Of a stretch of 11,464 nucleotides of DNA, positions 1 through 6,837 are shown one piece after another. This DNA is from an uncultured Bacteroides sp. GTDB taxonomy: Bacteria > Bacteroidota > Bacteroidia > Bacteroidales > Bacteroidaceae. Location of the stretch: assembly GCA_905198575.1 (NCBI GenBank), contig CAJKDC010000089.1, positions 1-11,464 on the forward strand, given 5' to 3'. Under the pieces are notes generated by a model. That model saw only the letters and a list, made by a program, of their open reading frames with translations. It searched no databases and was not told the origin of the DNA. How positions within the stretch are numbered: the stretch's first letter is position 1; each line of letters opens with the position of its first letter. A program made the position numbers and the translations under genes.

Positions 1-1
1 A

Positions 2-1699
2 AAAGCAGGTTACGTAATCCGCCGAATCCTGCGTCGTGCCGTCCGCTACGCTTACACATTCCTTGGACAGAAACAAGCCTTTATGTATAAGCTGGTTCCT
101 GTTTTGATTGAAAATATGGGTGGCGCTTATCCTGAACTGAAAGCTCAGCAGGCTCTGATTGAAAAAGTGATGAAGGAAGAAGAAGAATCATTCCTCCGTA
201 CCCTGGAAACCGGTATTCGCCTGCTCGAAAAGACTATGGCAGAAACTAAAGCAGCCGGCAAAACTGAAATCAGCGGTGTAGATGCATTTACACTGTACGA
301 TACATTCGGATTCCCATTCGATTTGACCGAACTGATTCTGCGTGAAAATGGTCTTACTGCCGATGTTAAAGGTTTCGAAGCCGAAATGCAGAAACAGAAA
401 GAACGTGCCCGTAACGCAGCTGCTGTAGAAACAGGCGACTGGGTTACACTGAAAGAAGGTGAAACTACTTTCGTTGGTTACGACTATACTGAATACGAAA
501 CCAGCATCCTGCGTTACCGCCAGATTAAGCAAAAGAACCAGACGCTTTATCAGATAGTACTGAGTGATACTCCTTTCTATGCAGAAAGTGGTGGTCAGGT
601 AGGCGATACTGGTGTATTGGTAAACGAATTCGAAACAATCGATATCATTGATACCAAGAAGGAAAATAATCTTCCTATCCATATTGCAAAAAAATTACCG
701 GAGCATCTGGATGCTCCAATGATGGCATGTGTAGATACAGACAAGCGTGCTGCTTGTGCTGCTAACCACTCATGTACACATTTGCTGGACGAAGCTTTGC
801 GTCAGGTACTGGGTACACACGTTGAACAGAAAGGTTCACTGGTTACTCCAGATTCTCTGCGTTTCGACTTCTCTCACTTCCAGAAAGTGACTCCAGAACA
901 GATTCGCGAAGTTGAGCATCTGGTTAATGCAAAAATCCGCGAAAACGTTCCTTTGACTGAATACCGCAACCTGCCTATCGAAAAGGCAAAAGAACTGGGT
1001 GCAATCGCATTATTCGGTGAGAAATACGGTGATGAAGTACGCGTTGTACAGTTCGGTTCATCTATCGAATTCTGTGGTGGTACTCACGTATCTGCAACCG
1101 GAAAGATTGGTATGGTAAAAATCATCTCTGAAAGTTCTGTTGCAGCAGGTGTACGCCGTATTGAGGCTGTTACTGGTGCCAAGGTAGAAGAAATGTTCGA
1201 TACCGTACAAGATACCATCAACGATTTGAAAGCTTTGTTCAACAATGCTCCTGACCTGAAAGCTGCTATTTCAAAATACATCGAAGAAAATGCTGGTCTG
1301 AAAAAGCAGATGGAAGAGTTCATGAAAGAAAAAGAAGCTGCCGTAAAGAACAAGCTGATTGAAGGTGCAAAAGAAATCAACGGTGTGAAAGTTATCAAAG
1401 CCGTACTTCCAATGCCGGCTGATGCAGTGAAAAATATCGCATTCCAATTAAAAGGACAATTCACTGAGAACTTGTTTGTAGTAATTGGTAGCGTATTCGA
1501 AAACAAACCACTGCTTACTGTAACCATGAGTGAAGATCAGGTTAAAGCCGGATTGAATGCCGGACAACTGGTTCGCGAAGCTGCCAAACTGATTCAAGGT
1601 GGTGGTGGCGGTCAGCCTCATTTTGCTACAGCAGGTGGTAAAAATCCTGACGGACTGAGTGCTGCAGTCGATAAAGTTATCGAATTGGCAGGATTCTAA
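2..1699 (+). CDS. alaS: Alanine--tRNA ligase, C-terminal two thirds (5' end outside window)
   Basis: Cytoplasmic class II synthetase that charges tRNA-Ala with alanine and hydrolyses mischarged Ser- and Gly-tRNA-Ala. The reading frame is open from base 2, so the gene starts upstream of the window; the ATG at 83 is internal. The 565 visible residues begin in the helical tRNA-recognition region (GYVIRRILRRAVRYA, near the window edge). They continue through the editing domain with its metal-binding HxxxH (bases 767-781, HSCTH) and CxxxH (1073-1087, CGGTH), then a coiled-coil linker (about 1200-1390) and the C-Ala/DHHA1-type domain with a glycine-rich GGGGGQPH motif (1598-1621). The editing-site residues are all present. 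The aminoacylation catalytic core is not in the window, so its integrity cannot be judged. Codons favour GAA, AAA, GGT and GCT, as expected for a well-expressed gene. A strong terminator follows the stop. Confidence 0.97.
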   Translation, partial: KAGYVIRRILRRAVRYAYTFLGQKQAFMYKLVPVLIENMGGAYPELKAQQALIEKVMKEEEESFLRTLETGIRLLEKTMAETKAAGKTEISGVDAFTLYDTFGFPFDLTELILRENGLTADVKGFEAEMQKQKERARNAAAVETGDWVTLKEGETTFVGYDYTEYETSILRYRQIKQKNQTLYQIVLSDTPFYAESGGQVGDTGVLVNEFETIDIIDTKKENNLPIHIAKKLPEHLDAPMMACVDTDKRAACAANHSCTHLLDEALRQVLGTHVEQKGSLVTPDSLRFDFSHFQKVTPEQIREVEHLVNAKIRENVPLTEYRNLPIEKAKELGAIALFGEKYGDEVRVVQFGSSIEFCGGTHVSATGKIGMVKIISESSVAAGVRRIEAVTGAKVEEMFDTVQDTINDLKALFNNAPDLKAAISKYIEENAGLKKQMEEFMKEKEAAVKNKLIEGAKEINGVKVIKAVLPMPADAVKNIAFQLKGQFTENLFVVIGSVFENKPLLTVTMSEDQVKAGLNAGQLVREAAKLIQGGGGGQPHFATAGGKNPDGLSAAVDKVIELAGF

Positions 1700-1718
1700 T
1701 CATATTCCCCGTTTACAC

Positions 1719-1762
1719 AAAGCGGCAGTCGTTACTGATTTATACGACTGCCGCTTTTTTTT
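1719..1762 (+). terminator. Intrinsic terminator of alaS
   Basis: A perfect 14-bp GC-rich stem (left arm 1719-1732, right arm 1744-1757) with an 11-nt loop runs into a T tract (1755-1762). It starts 19 nt after the alaS stop. The convergent helicase gene ends at 1775, so the same hairpin also lies just downstream of that gene on the minus strand. On that side the tract after the stem is only TTTGTGT, so minus-strand termination would be weaker. Confidence 0.92.
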
Positions 1763-1774
1763 ATTTTTATCCAA

Positions 1775-3193
1775 TTACAAAATTTGTTCTTCCGGCCAAT
1801 TCACCAAATATAGTTTTTCAGTTGCTCGGGTAAAAGCTGTATAAAGCCACCGGTAATAATCCGGCGAAAGCATCTCTTCTGTCATATATCCTTGATCCAG
1901 CAGAACTCTCTTCCACTGTCCACCCTGAGCTTTATGACAAGTCACAGCATAAGCATATTTCACCTGCAAAGCATTATAATAAGGATCTTCCTTAATTTTT
2001 TTCATGCGCTCTTTCTGAGAGCCAATATCAGCATAATCCTCCATCACAGCTTTAAACAGCCTGTCACTATCCTCCTTTGCCAAAGATGGGGTATCCGAAT
2101 GAAGTGTCTCCAATAAAATCTTCACTTCCAATTCAAGATTATTATAATCAGGAAAAGAAAGCACCACATCTGCAAAACGGAATCCATACATTTCACGAAT
2201 CCTCCTGACACGTCTTACTTCCGCAACATCCCCGTTCGCAATAAAGTCCACTTCTTTACAGTCTTTTCCCCAATAATAATTATTCTTGGCAACCATCAGC
2301 ATATCTCCCGTATTGAGCTCGTCTTCACGATACAAAATAGAATTCCTGATACCTTTATTATAGAGATTAGCCCTTTTATTCGAGCGACATATAATAATTG
2401 TGTCGTCCATTCCTACCTGACCATAACAGGAATCAATAAGTTCTATCAACTCATTACCCCGTACGACAGCAACATCCTTAAATGCTCCAGTTGCAATGCG
2501 AGGAAGTTCAAACCAGTCATCCTCTACCAGTTTTTGTCTTAACTTTGTAGCATTCCACAAAATTCCCGACTCTGCAGTCTGACGCACCACTTGCGTAAGC
2601 AAATATTCCGTCACATTAAGCCCATAGGTTTCAAGATGCTCCTTCGATAAAGCCATACTTTCCTCTTCACCTACCGGAGGAAGCTGGGCTGTATCCCCAA
2701 CCAGCAACAAACGACATCCGGCATTGGCATACACATACATTATTAAATCGTCTAGCAACCGTCCGGAACCAAACATATTTCCCGACAACCCGTCGTTTGA
2801 TATCATTGAAGCCTCATCAACAATGAACAATGTTTTCTGATGCAAATTCCTATCCAGTAAGAAGTTATCCATCTCATTAGAAAAAACCTTCTGCCTGTAT
2901 ATTTTTTTATGTATTGTATAAGCAGCCTGACCTGCATACAAGGAAAAAACCTTGGCCGCCCTTCCGGTCGGAGCCAATAAAACACAACGGTATCCCATCG
3001 AATTTAAAGTCTTCACCCATGCCGCTACCAACGATGTTTTTCCTGTTCCGGCATAGCCTTTCAACAAGAAAACAGACTCGGGATTCGGGTCAATCAAAAA
3101 ATTTGCAAAAGAAAGTAATGCATTTTCTTGTTCATCTGTTGGTTTATACGGAAAATTTCCTTTAATTTGCTGTACTAATTGATTATTTAACAT
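1775..3193 (-). CDS. Small stand-alone RecD/Pif1-like SF1B DNA helicase (AAA ATPase)
   Basis: Predicted ATP-dependent 5'-3' DNA helicase of superfamily 1B (RecD/Dda/Pif1 group), cytoplasmic, probably acting in DNA repair, recombination or replication. All the core motifs are visible: Q-motif region TDEQENAL (19-26), Walker A GYAGTGKT (46-53), motif Ia LLAPTGRAAK (72-81), Walker B LFIVDEAS (122-129), motif III LLLVGDTAQLPPV (162-174), a motif IV-like IIICRSNKRAN (266-276), UvrD_C_2-type motif V AVTCHKAQG (416-424) and motif VI YTAFTRATEKLYLV (451-464). At 472 residues it lacks the long N-terminal region of RecD2 and has no RecB, RecC, AddA or AddB partner in the window, so it is not evidently an exonuclease V subunit. 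It starts at the ATG at 3193, the first codon of a convincing N-terminus. The gene is divergent from the pilin-like gene; I saw no good TAnnTTTG element for it. The helicase class is sure, the cellular role is not. Confidence 0.93.
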   Translation of the reverse strand: MLNNQLVQQIKGNFPYKPTDEQENALLSFANFLIDPNPESVFLLKGYAGTGKTSLVAAWVKTLNSMGYRCVLLAPTGRAAKVFSLYAGQAAYTIHKKIYRQKVFSNEMDNFLLDRNLHQKTLFIVDEASMISNDGLSGNMFGSGRLLDDLIMYVYANAGCRLLLVGDTAQLPPVGEEESMALSKEHLETYGLNVTEYLLTQVVRQTAESGILWNATKLRQKLVEDDWFELPRIATGAFKDVAVVRGNELIELIDSCYGQVGMDDTIIICRSNKRANLYNKGIRNSILYREDELNTGDMLMVAKNNYYWGKDCKEVDFIANGDVAEVRRVRRIREMYGFRFADVVLSFPDYNNLELEVKILLETLHSDTPSLAKEDSDRLFKAVMEDYADIGSQKERMKKIKEDPYYNALQVKYAYAVTCHKAQGGQWKRVLLDQGYMTEEMLSPDYYRWLYTAFTRATEKLYLVNWPEEQIL

Positions 3194-3220
3194 AAGGTTG
3201 AATTAAAAAGTTTGGCTGAC

Positions 3221-3253
3221 CTTGCGTAATTAGATTTATTTATTTTATTTTTG
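3221..3253 (+). promoter_or_regulatory. Bacteroidetes housekeeping promoter for the pilin-like/DUF3822/rsmD operon
   Basis: The -7 element TATTTTTG (3246-3253) matches TAnnTTTG fully. A -33 element CTTG (3221-3224, 3 of 4 to TTTG) lies 21 bp upstream. Transcription should start near 3260, leaving an A-rich leader of about 30 nt before the ATG at 3290. The TTG at 3251, which would extend the reading frame, is part of the -7 element and so cannot be the start if this promoter is used. Confidence 0.75.
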
Positions 3254-3289
3254 CGATGCGAATATAAACTAAAAAAACATATTATTATC

Positions 3290-3976
3290 ATGAAAACAGT
3301 TATTAATCTTGTATTGGCTGCCTGTGTTGTTGGCTTAGTATACATATGCTATGGCAGTATCATGGGTCCTATCGAGTTTGACAAAGAAAAAGCTATCAGA
3401 GAAAAAGCTATCATCGAACGCCTCATCAACATCCGTAAGGCTCAGATGGAGTATCGTACAATGCACAAAGGTGCTTACACTAAGAGCTTCGATACCCTGA
3501 TTGCTTTCGTTAAAACAGCAAAATTACCATTCGTAAAGAAAGAAGGTGCTTTGACAGATGCTCAGCTTGAAAGCGGTATGACTGAAAAGAAAGCTATGGA
3601 AATCATCAACAAAGCTAAAAAGACCAACAAATGGGACGAAGTTAAAAAAGAAGGTCTTGAAAACTTCAGACGTGATACTATGTGGGTAGCCGTTATGGAT
3701 ACAATTTTCCCAAAAGGATTCAATGCTGACTCTTTGGCATTTGTACCTTACGGAAACGGTGCTAAATTCGAAATGGAAACTCGTAGCGATACAACTAAAT
3801 CAGGTGCTCCTTTGAACTTGTTCCAAGCTCAGATTTCATACGATGTATATCTGAAAGGTATCAACGATCAGGAATTAAGAAACTTGAAAGACCTGCAGGG
3901 CAAATTGGGTAAATACCTTGGTTTGAGAGTAGGTGATATTGAACAGCCAAATAACAACGCAGGTAACTGGGAATAA
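3290..3976 (+). CDS. Conserved single-pass membrane protein, pilin-like N-terminus
   Basis: I do not recognise a named family. The 228-residue protein begins with a very short N-terminus, one hydrophobic helix (about residues 4-25), a charged amphipathic helix (about 30-58, EKAIREKAIIERLINIRKAQMEY) and then a soluble domain with a low-complexity Asn-rich end. The helix followed by IRKAQMEYRTMHKGAYTKSFDTL recalls type II pseudopilins and other pilin-like proteins, where a membrane helix leads into an AQ..Y....G.Y segment. I see no prepilin peptidase site (a basic leader, then G and a hydrophobic stretch with E at +5), so it may instead be a PilN/PilO/GspM-like bitopic protein. The bulk is predicted periplasmic. 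The start is ATG 3290; the longer frame from TTG 3251 runs through the promoter. Codons are strongly biased to GCT, GGT and AAA, suggesting high expression. It is first in the operon, 3 nt ahead of DUF3822. Confidence 0.85.
   Translation: MKTVINLVLAACVVGLVYICYGSIMGPIEFDKEKAIREKAIIERLINIRKAQMEYRTMHKGAYTKSFDTLIAFVKTAKLPFVKKEGALTDAQLESGMTEKKAMEIINKAKKTNKWDEVKKEGLENFRRDTMWVAVMDTIFPKGFNADSLAFVPYGNGAKFEMETRSDTTKSGAPLNLFQAQISYDVYLKGINDQELRNLKDLQGKLGKYLGLRVGDIEQPNNNAGNWE
3384..3413 (+). repeat. 15-nt tandem duplication inside the pilin-like gene
   Basis: The 14-base unit AGAAAAAGCTATCA occurs at 3385-3398 and again at 3400-3413, a 15-nt (five-codon) period. It encodes the repeated residues EKAIR/EKAII in the charged helix just after the membrane segment. 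It looks like a small in-frame tandem duplication that lengthens the helix. Confidence 0.7.
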
Positions 3977-3979
3977 TAT

Positions 3980-4801
3980 ATGGCAGAACATATTGATTTG
4001 AATCATTCAGAACAATATACTTTATCCATCCGTCTTAGTACGGATGGATTTTCTTTTTCTATCTATAACCCATTCGATGAAGGCTCCTGCTTTTATCATA
4101 AAGCGTTCAGTGTAAATCCTCAACGTTCACTCTCAGCTAATATTAAAACATTTCTGGCAGAACAGACTGAATTCGGACATATCTACAGACAAACTAACAT
4201 TGTCATAGATACAGAGCGTTTTACCGCTGTTCCACTCGATTTATATGAAGATGAACAAACTGAACGTATTTTCTATCAAAACCTGCCCAAACAATCCAAC
4301 GAATTAATTCTATGCAATGTATTGGGAAAAAATAACATGGCGATACTTTTTTCTATTGACAAGCTATCCCATCAATTACTTACCGACCAGTTTCCTCAAG
4401 CACGCTTTTATGCCTCAGCAAGTCCTTTGGCTGAATACTTCTATAGTAAAAGTAAAATTGGAAACAATAAAAAGTTATTTGCAAACCTACACGACAGCCA
4501 CATGGAAATTATAGCTTTCCAGCGCGGAAAATTATTATTTCTGAATACATTCAGCTGTCCACAACCTGCGGACAAAATTTATTATTTGCTAAAAGTATGG
4601 GAACAGCTTGCATACAGTCAAGAGCACGACGAACTGCAACTGGCAGGTAGCAAGACCATCTATCAACCCATTCTTGAGACACTGAAAAATTATATCCGAC
4701 AAGTTTTCATTATTAACCCACAAGCGGAATATCATCTGTCGGGCAACACACCGATAGAAGAAGTTCCATTTGACATACAAACTTTATTGACATGCGAGTA
4801 A
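3980..4801 (+). CDS. DUF3822 family protein, predicted actin-like fold
   Basis: A 273-residue soluble protein with no signal peptide or membrane helix. It matches, from memory, the Bacteroidetes DUF3822 family (N-terminal SIRLSTDGFSFSIYNP, then NIVIDTERFTAVPLDLY near 73-89, and a LFANLHDSHMEIIAFQRGKLLFLNTF strand pair near 166-191). I recall a structural-genomics structure of a Bacteroides member described as actin-ATPase-like, but could not verify that here. That fold would place it near PilM, FtsA and the cytoplasmic part of GspL, while I see no clear nucleotide-binding phosphate loops, so it may not be an active ATPase. It begins 3 nt after the pilin-like gene and its end overlaps rsmD by 10 bp, so all three are probably co-transcribed and translationally coupled. 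Its 5' coding region contains a terminator-like hairpin (4024-4060). The function is unknown. Confidence 0.88.
   Translation: MAEHIDLNHSEQYTLSIRLSTDGFSFSIYNPFDEGSCFYHKAFSVNPQRSLSANIKTFLAEQTEFGHIYRQTNIVIDTERFTAVPLDLYEDEQTERIFYQNLPKQSNELILCNVLGKNNMAILFSIDKLSHQLLTDQFPQARFYASASPLAEYFYSKSKIGNNKKLFANLHDSHMEIIAFQRGKLLFLNTFSCPQPADKIYYLLKVWEQLAYSQEHDELQLAGSKTIYQPILETLKNYIRQVFIINPQAEYHLSGNTPIEEVPFDIQTLLTCE
4024..4060 (+). terminator. Intrinsic-terminator-like hairpin inside the DUF3822 coding sequence
   Basis: A perfect 10-bp stem, ATCCATCCGT (4024-4033) with ACGGATGGAT (4040-4049), has a 6-nt loop and runs into TTTTCTTTTTCT (4049-4060). It spans codons 15-27 of the DUF3822 gene and begins 47 nt after the stop of the pilin-like gene, a normal distance for a terminator of that gene. 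Whether it terminates, and how much, cannot be read from the sequence; a translating ribosome on DUF3822 would be expected to melt it. Confidence 0.6.
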
Positions 4802-5358
4802 TCAGCGGTATTTACAAACGTCGTCGCTTTGACGTCCCATCATCGTTCAAGGCAAGACCTACAACCGATTTTGCAAAAGAAAACCTATTCAACGTACTCA
4901 ATAACTACATCGATTTTGAAGATGGAGTAACTGCACTTGACCTTTTTGCCGGTACTGGCAGTATCAGCATTGAGTTGGTATCCAGAGGCTGCGACCGGGT
5001 TATCTCTGTAGAAAAAGACCCGCAGCACCATGCTTTCATCAGCAAAGTAATGCGTGAGGTAAAAACAGACAAGTGCTTTCCTTTACGCGGAGATGCTCTG
5101 ACGTATATAGAGAAATGTACAGAGCAGTTCGATTTTATCTTTGCAGATCCTCCATATGCTTTAAAAGAACTAGGTAGTATTCCCGAACGTATCTTTACTC
5201 ATCAGCTGCTGAAACCAGACGGCTTGTTTGTATTGGAACACGGAAAAGACTATAACTTTGAAGACGACCCACACTTTATCGAGCACCGCCACTACGGTAG
5301 TGTAAATTTCAGTTTCTTCAAAGCAACGGTGCCAGCAGACGAACAACCGACTCTATAG
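4792..5358 (+). CDS. rsmD: 16S rRNA (guanine(966)-N(2))-methyltransferase RsmD
   Basis: SAM-dependent methyltransferase that methylates N2 of G966 (E. coli numbering) in 16S rRNA during 30S assembly. The 188-residue length and the MRVISGIYKRR opening are typical for the family. RPTTDFAKENLFN (22-34) corresponds to the usual RPTxDRVREALFN signature. Motif I is LDLFAGTGSISIE (49-61), with the acidic end of strand 2 in VEKD (73-76), and the catalytic motif IV is DPPY (119-122). The start ATG at 4792 lies inside the 3' end of the DUF3822 gene (10-bp overlap), which indicates translational coupling. The 3' end overlaps the convergent cls gene by 41 bp, so there is no room for a dedicated terminator between them. 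Confidence 0.96.
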   Translation: MRVISGIYKRRRFDVPSSFKARPTTDFAKENLFNVLNNYIDFEDGVTALDLFAGTGSISIELVSRGCDRVISVEKDPQHHAFISKVMREVKTDKCFPLRGDALTYIEKCTEQFDFIFADPPYALKELGSIPERIFTHQLLKPDGLFVLEHGKDYNFEDDPHFIEHRHYGSVNFSFFKATVPADEQPTL

Positions 5359-6757
5359 CCCGTTCTTTCCAGGAGCGTTTTTCCCACTCTCTCAATAATA
5401 GCATATTCGAAGACTTTTGGTCTTCCAGAAATATCTTTTTTAAAGCCAATGCCGAATTTGTGTCATACATAAAAGCATTGGCTTCAAAATTATGTTCAAA
5501 ACTCCGGAAATCCATATTTGTAGACCCTATCATGCCTACCTCATCATCGCTGACCATCAGTTTAGAATGGATAAATCCTTTCTGATACTGATAAATCTTT
5601 ACTCCGGCACTCATCAAATCGTAAAAATAAGACATCGACCCCCACTGCACCAAACGGGCATCCCCTTTTTCTGGCAGCATAATCCGCACATCTATACCTC
5701 CTAATGCAGCCGTTTTCAGCGCCACCAGAACAGGATCGGTAGGAAGCAGATAAGGAGTCTGGAAATAGACATAACGCCGGGCACGCATAATGACCATCAT
5801 CAGTCCTTGCATGATATCACGCCAGCGACCGACCGGATCGGAAGTCACAATCTGCACTAAAGCATTGCCAGACGGTTGGATTTTCGGATAATACTCTGCC
5901 GAAGTCAGCAATGTACGGTCTACCACATACCAATCTCTCAAAAACGAAGTCTGCAAGCCATACACCGCCTTACCTTCAATACGCAAATGTGCATCACGCC
6001 ATATTCCACCATTTATTCCCTTTATATAACGTTCTGCAATATTCATTCCCCCGATAAACCCTATACATCCATCAATTACAGCAATCTTACGATGATTCCG
6101 GTAATTTACCTTACTGGTAAACTGTGGAAAGCGTACCCTCAGAAAACTCTGTGCTTCGATTCCGGCACACAGCATCTGCTCAAAAAAACTATTCTTCACC
6201 TTCCAGCATCCCACATCATCATACAGCAAGCGCACCTTAACCCCTTCACGAGCCTTGTCCATCAACACATCTCTTAACAGCCTGCCCACTGCATCATCTT
6301 CAAAGATATAAAACTGCAGATGCACATGACTGCGGGCAGCAGCAATCGTCCGAATCAAATCATACAAAAAAGAAGTTCCATCCGAATACATTTTCAAGGT
6401 ATTCCCTTCAAAAGGAAGCGCATTGTTTACCCTTCTGAAAAAATGCATCAACGAATATTGCGATTCGGGATACCTGAAAGCCTCCTGCGCCAGAAACTCC
6501 ATCATAGGACGTTTAATCAGAAAAGAATACCCCTTTTTACTAATCAACCGCTCCTTACGCGTGCTTCTGCCAAAGAAAAAATAAAAAACCAACCCCAATA
6601 ACGGCAGGAAAAATAAAAAAAGAATCCACGCCATAGTTCTCACCGGATTACGATTATCCAGAATCACCACAAAAACCGTTGTAAGAATAACAATCAGGTA
6701 AACAGCATTGAATACGACAGAAAACGCATTATCCCATATAAACCAGTTCCACAACAT
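5318..6757 (-). CDS. cls: Cardiolipin synthase, two-HKD phospholipase D type
   Basis: Inner-membrane enzyme that joins phosphatidyl groups to make cardiolipin, classically from two phosphatidylglycerols. The 479 residues match the usual ClsA-type length. Two N-terminal membrane helices (about 12-34 and 42-62) precede a cytoplasmic PLD domain pair. The first HKD motif is H222-x-K224-x4-D229 (NHRKIAVIDGCIGFIGGMN) and the second is H397-x-K399-x4-D404 (IHSKLMVSDDEVGMIGSTN), both complete. The start is ATG 6757, giving the expected N-terminal helix. A promoter-like TATGTTTG lies 29 bp upstream. The 3' end runs 41 bp into rsmD on the other strand. Other phosphatidyltransferase activities occur in this superfamily, so the substrate is inferred from family membership. 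Confidence 0.94.
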   Translation of the reverse strand: MLWNWFIWDNAFSVVFNAVYLIVILTTVFVVILDNRNPVRTMAWILFLFFLPLLGLVFYFFFGRSTRKERLISKKGYSFLIKRPMMEFLAQEAFRYPESQYSLMHFFRRVNNALPFEGNTLKMYSDGTSFLYDLIRTIAAARSHVHLQFYIFEDDAVGRLLRDVLMDKAREGVKVRLLYDDVGCWKVKNSFFEQMLCAGIEAQSFLRVRFPQFTSKVNYRNHRKIAVIDGCIGFIGGMNIAERYIKGINGGIWRDAHLRIEGKAVYGLQTSFLRDWYVVDRTLLTSAEYYPKIQPSGNALVQIVTSDPVGRWRDIMQGLMMVIMRARRYVYFQTPYLLPTDPVLVALKTAALGGIDVRIMLPEKGDARLVQWGSMSYFYDLMSAGVKIYQYQKGFIHSKLMVSDDEVGMIGSTNMDFRSFEHNFEANAFMYDTNSALALKKIFLEDQKSSNMLLLREWEKRSWKERAIESVVRLLAPLL

Positions 6758-6785
6758 AAATACTCAAAGTTTTTCCATTCTACAC

Positions 6786-6816
6786 CAAACATAAAAAAAA
6801 ATCCCAACTTATCATA
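6786..6816 (-). promoter_or_regulatory. Candidate cls promoter
   Basis: Read on the minus strand, TATGTTTG (6786-6793) is a full match to TAnnTTTG. A weak -33 candidate TATG (6813-6816, 3 of 4) lies 19 bp upstream, within the loop of the receptor-gene terminator. Transcription would start near 6779, leaving a leader of about 22 nt before the cls ATG. Confidence 0.5.
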
Positions 6817-6833
6817 CAGATTGTTGGGATTTT
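6793..6833 (-). terminator. Intrinsic terminator of the TonB-dependent receptor gene
   Basis: On the minus strand an 11-bp perfect stem (arms 6823-6833 and 6798-6808; AAAATCCCAAC with its complement) with a 14-nt loop is followed by an unbroken T run extending to about 6793. It starts 5 nt after the receptor stop codon. It separates the receptor transcript from cls. Confidence 0.9.
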
Positions 6834-6837
6834 CCTT

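Noticed and set aside
188..682. 164-codon open frame on the - strand inside alaS
   Set aside because: It is antisense to the conserved synthetase, rich in Phe, Cys and Ser as reverse-complement frames typically are, and has no recognisable motif.
3290..3340. Lipobox-like LAAC at residues 9-12 of the pilin-like protein
   Set aside because: The hydrophobic stretch continues for about 13 residues past the Cys and the n- and h-regions before it are too short, so a membrane helix fits better than a lipoprotein signal.
5876..6277. 133-codon open frame on the + strand inside cls
   Set aside because: It is antisense to the HKD domain of cardiolipin synthase and its composition is unlike a real protein.
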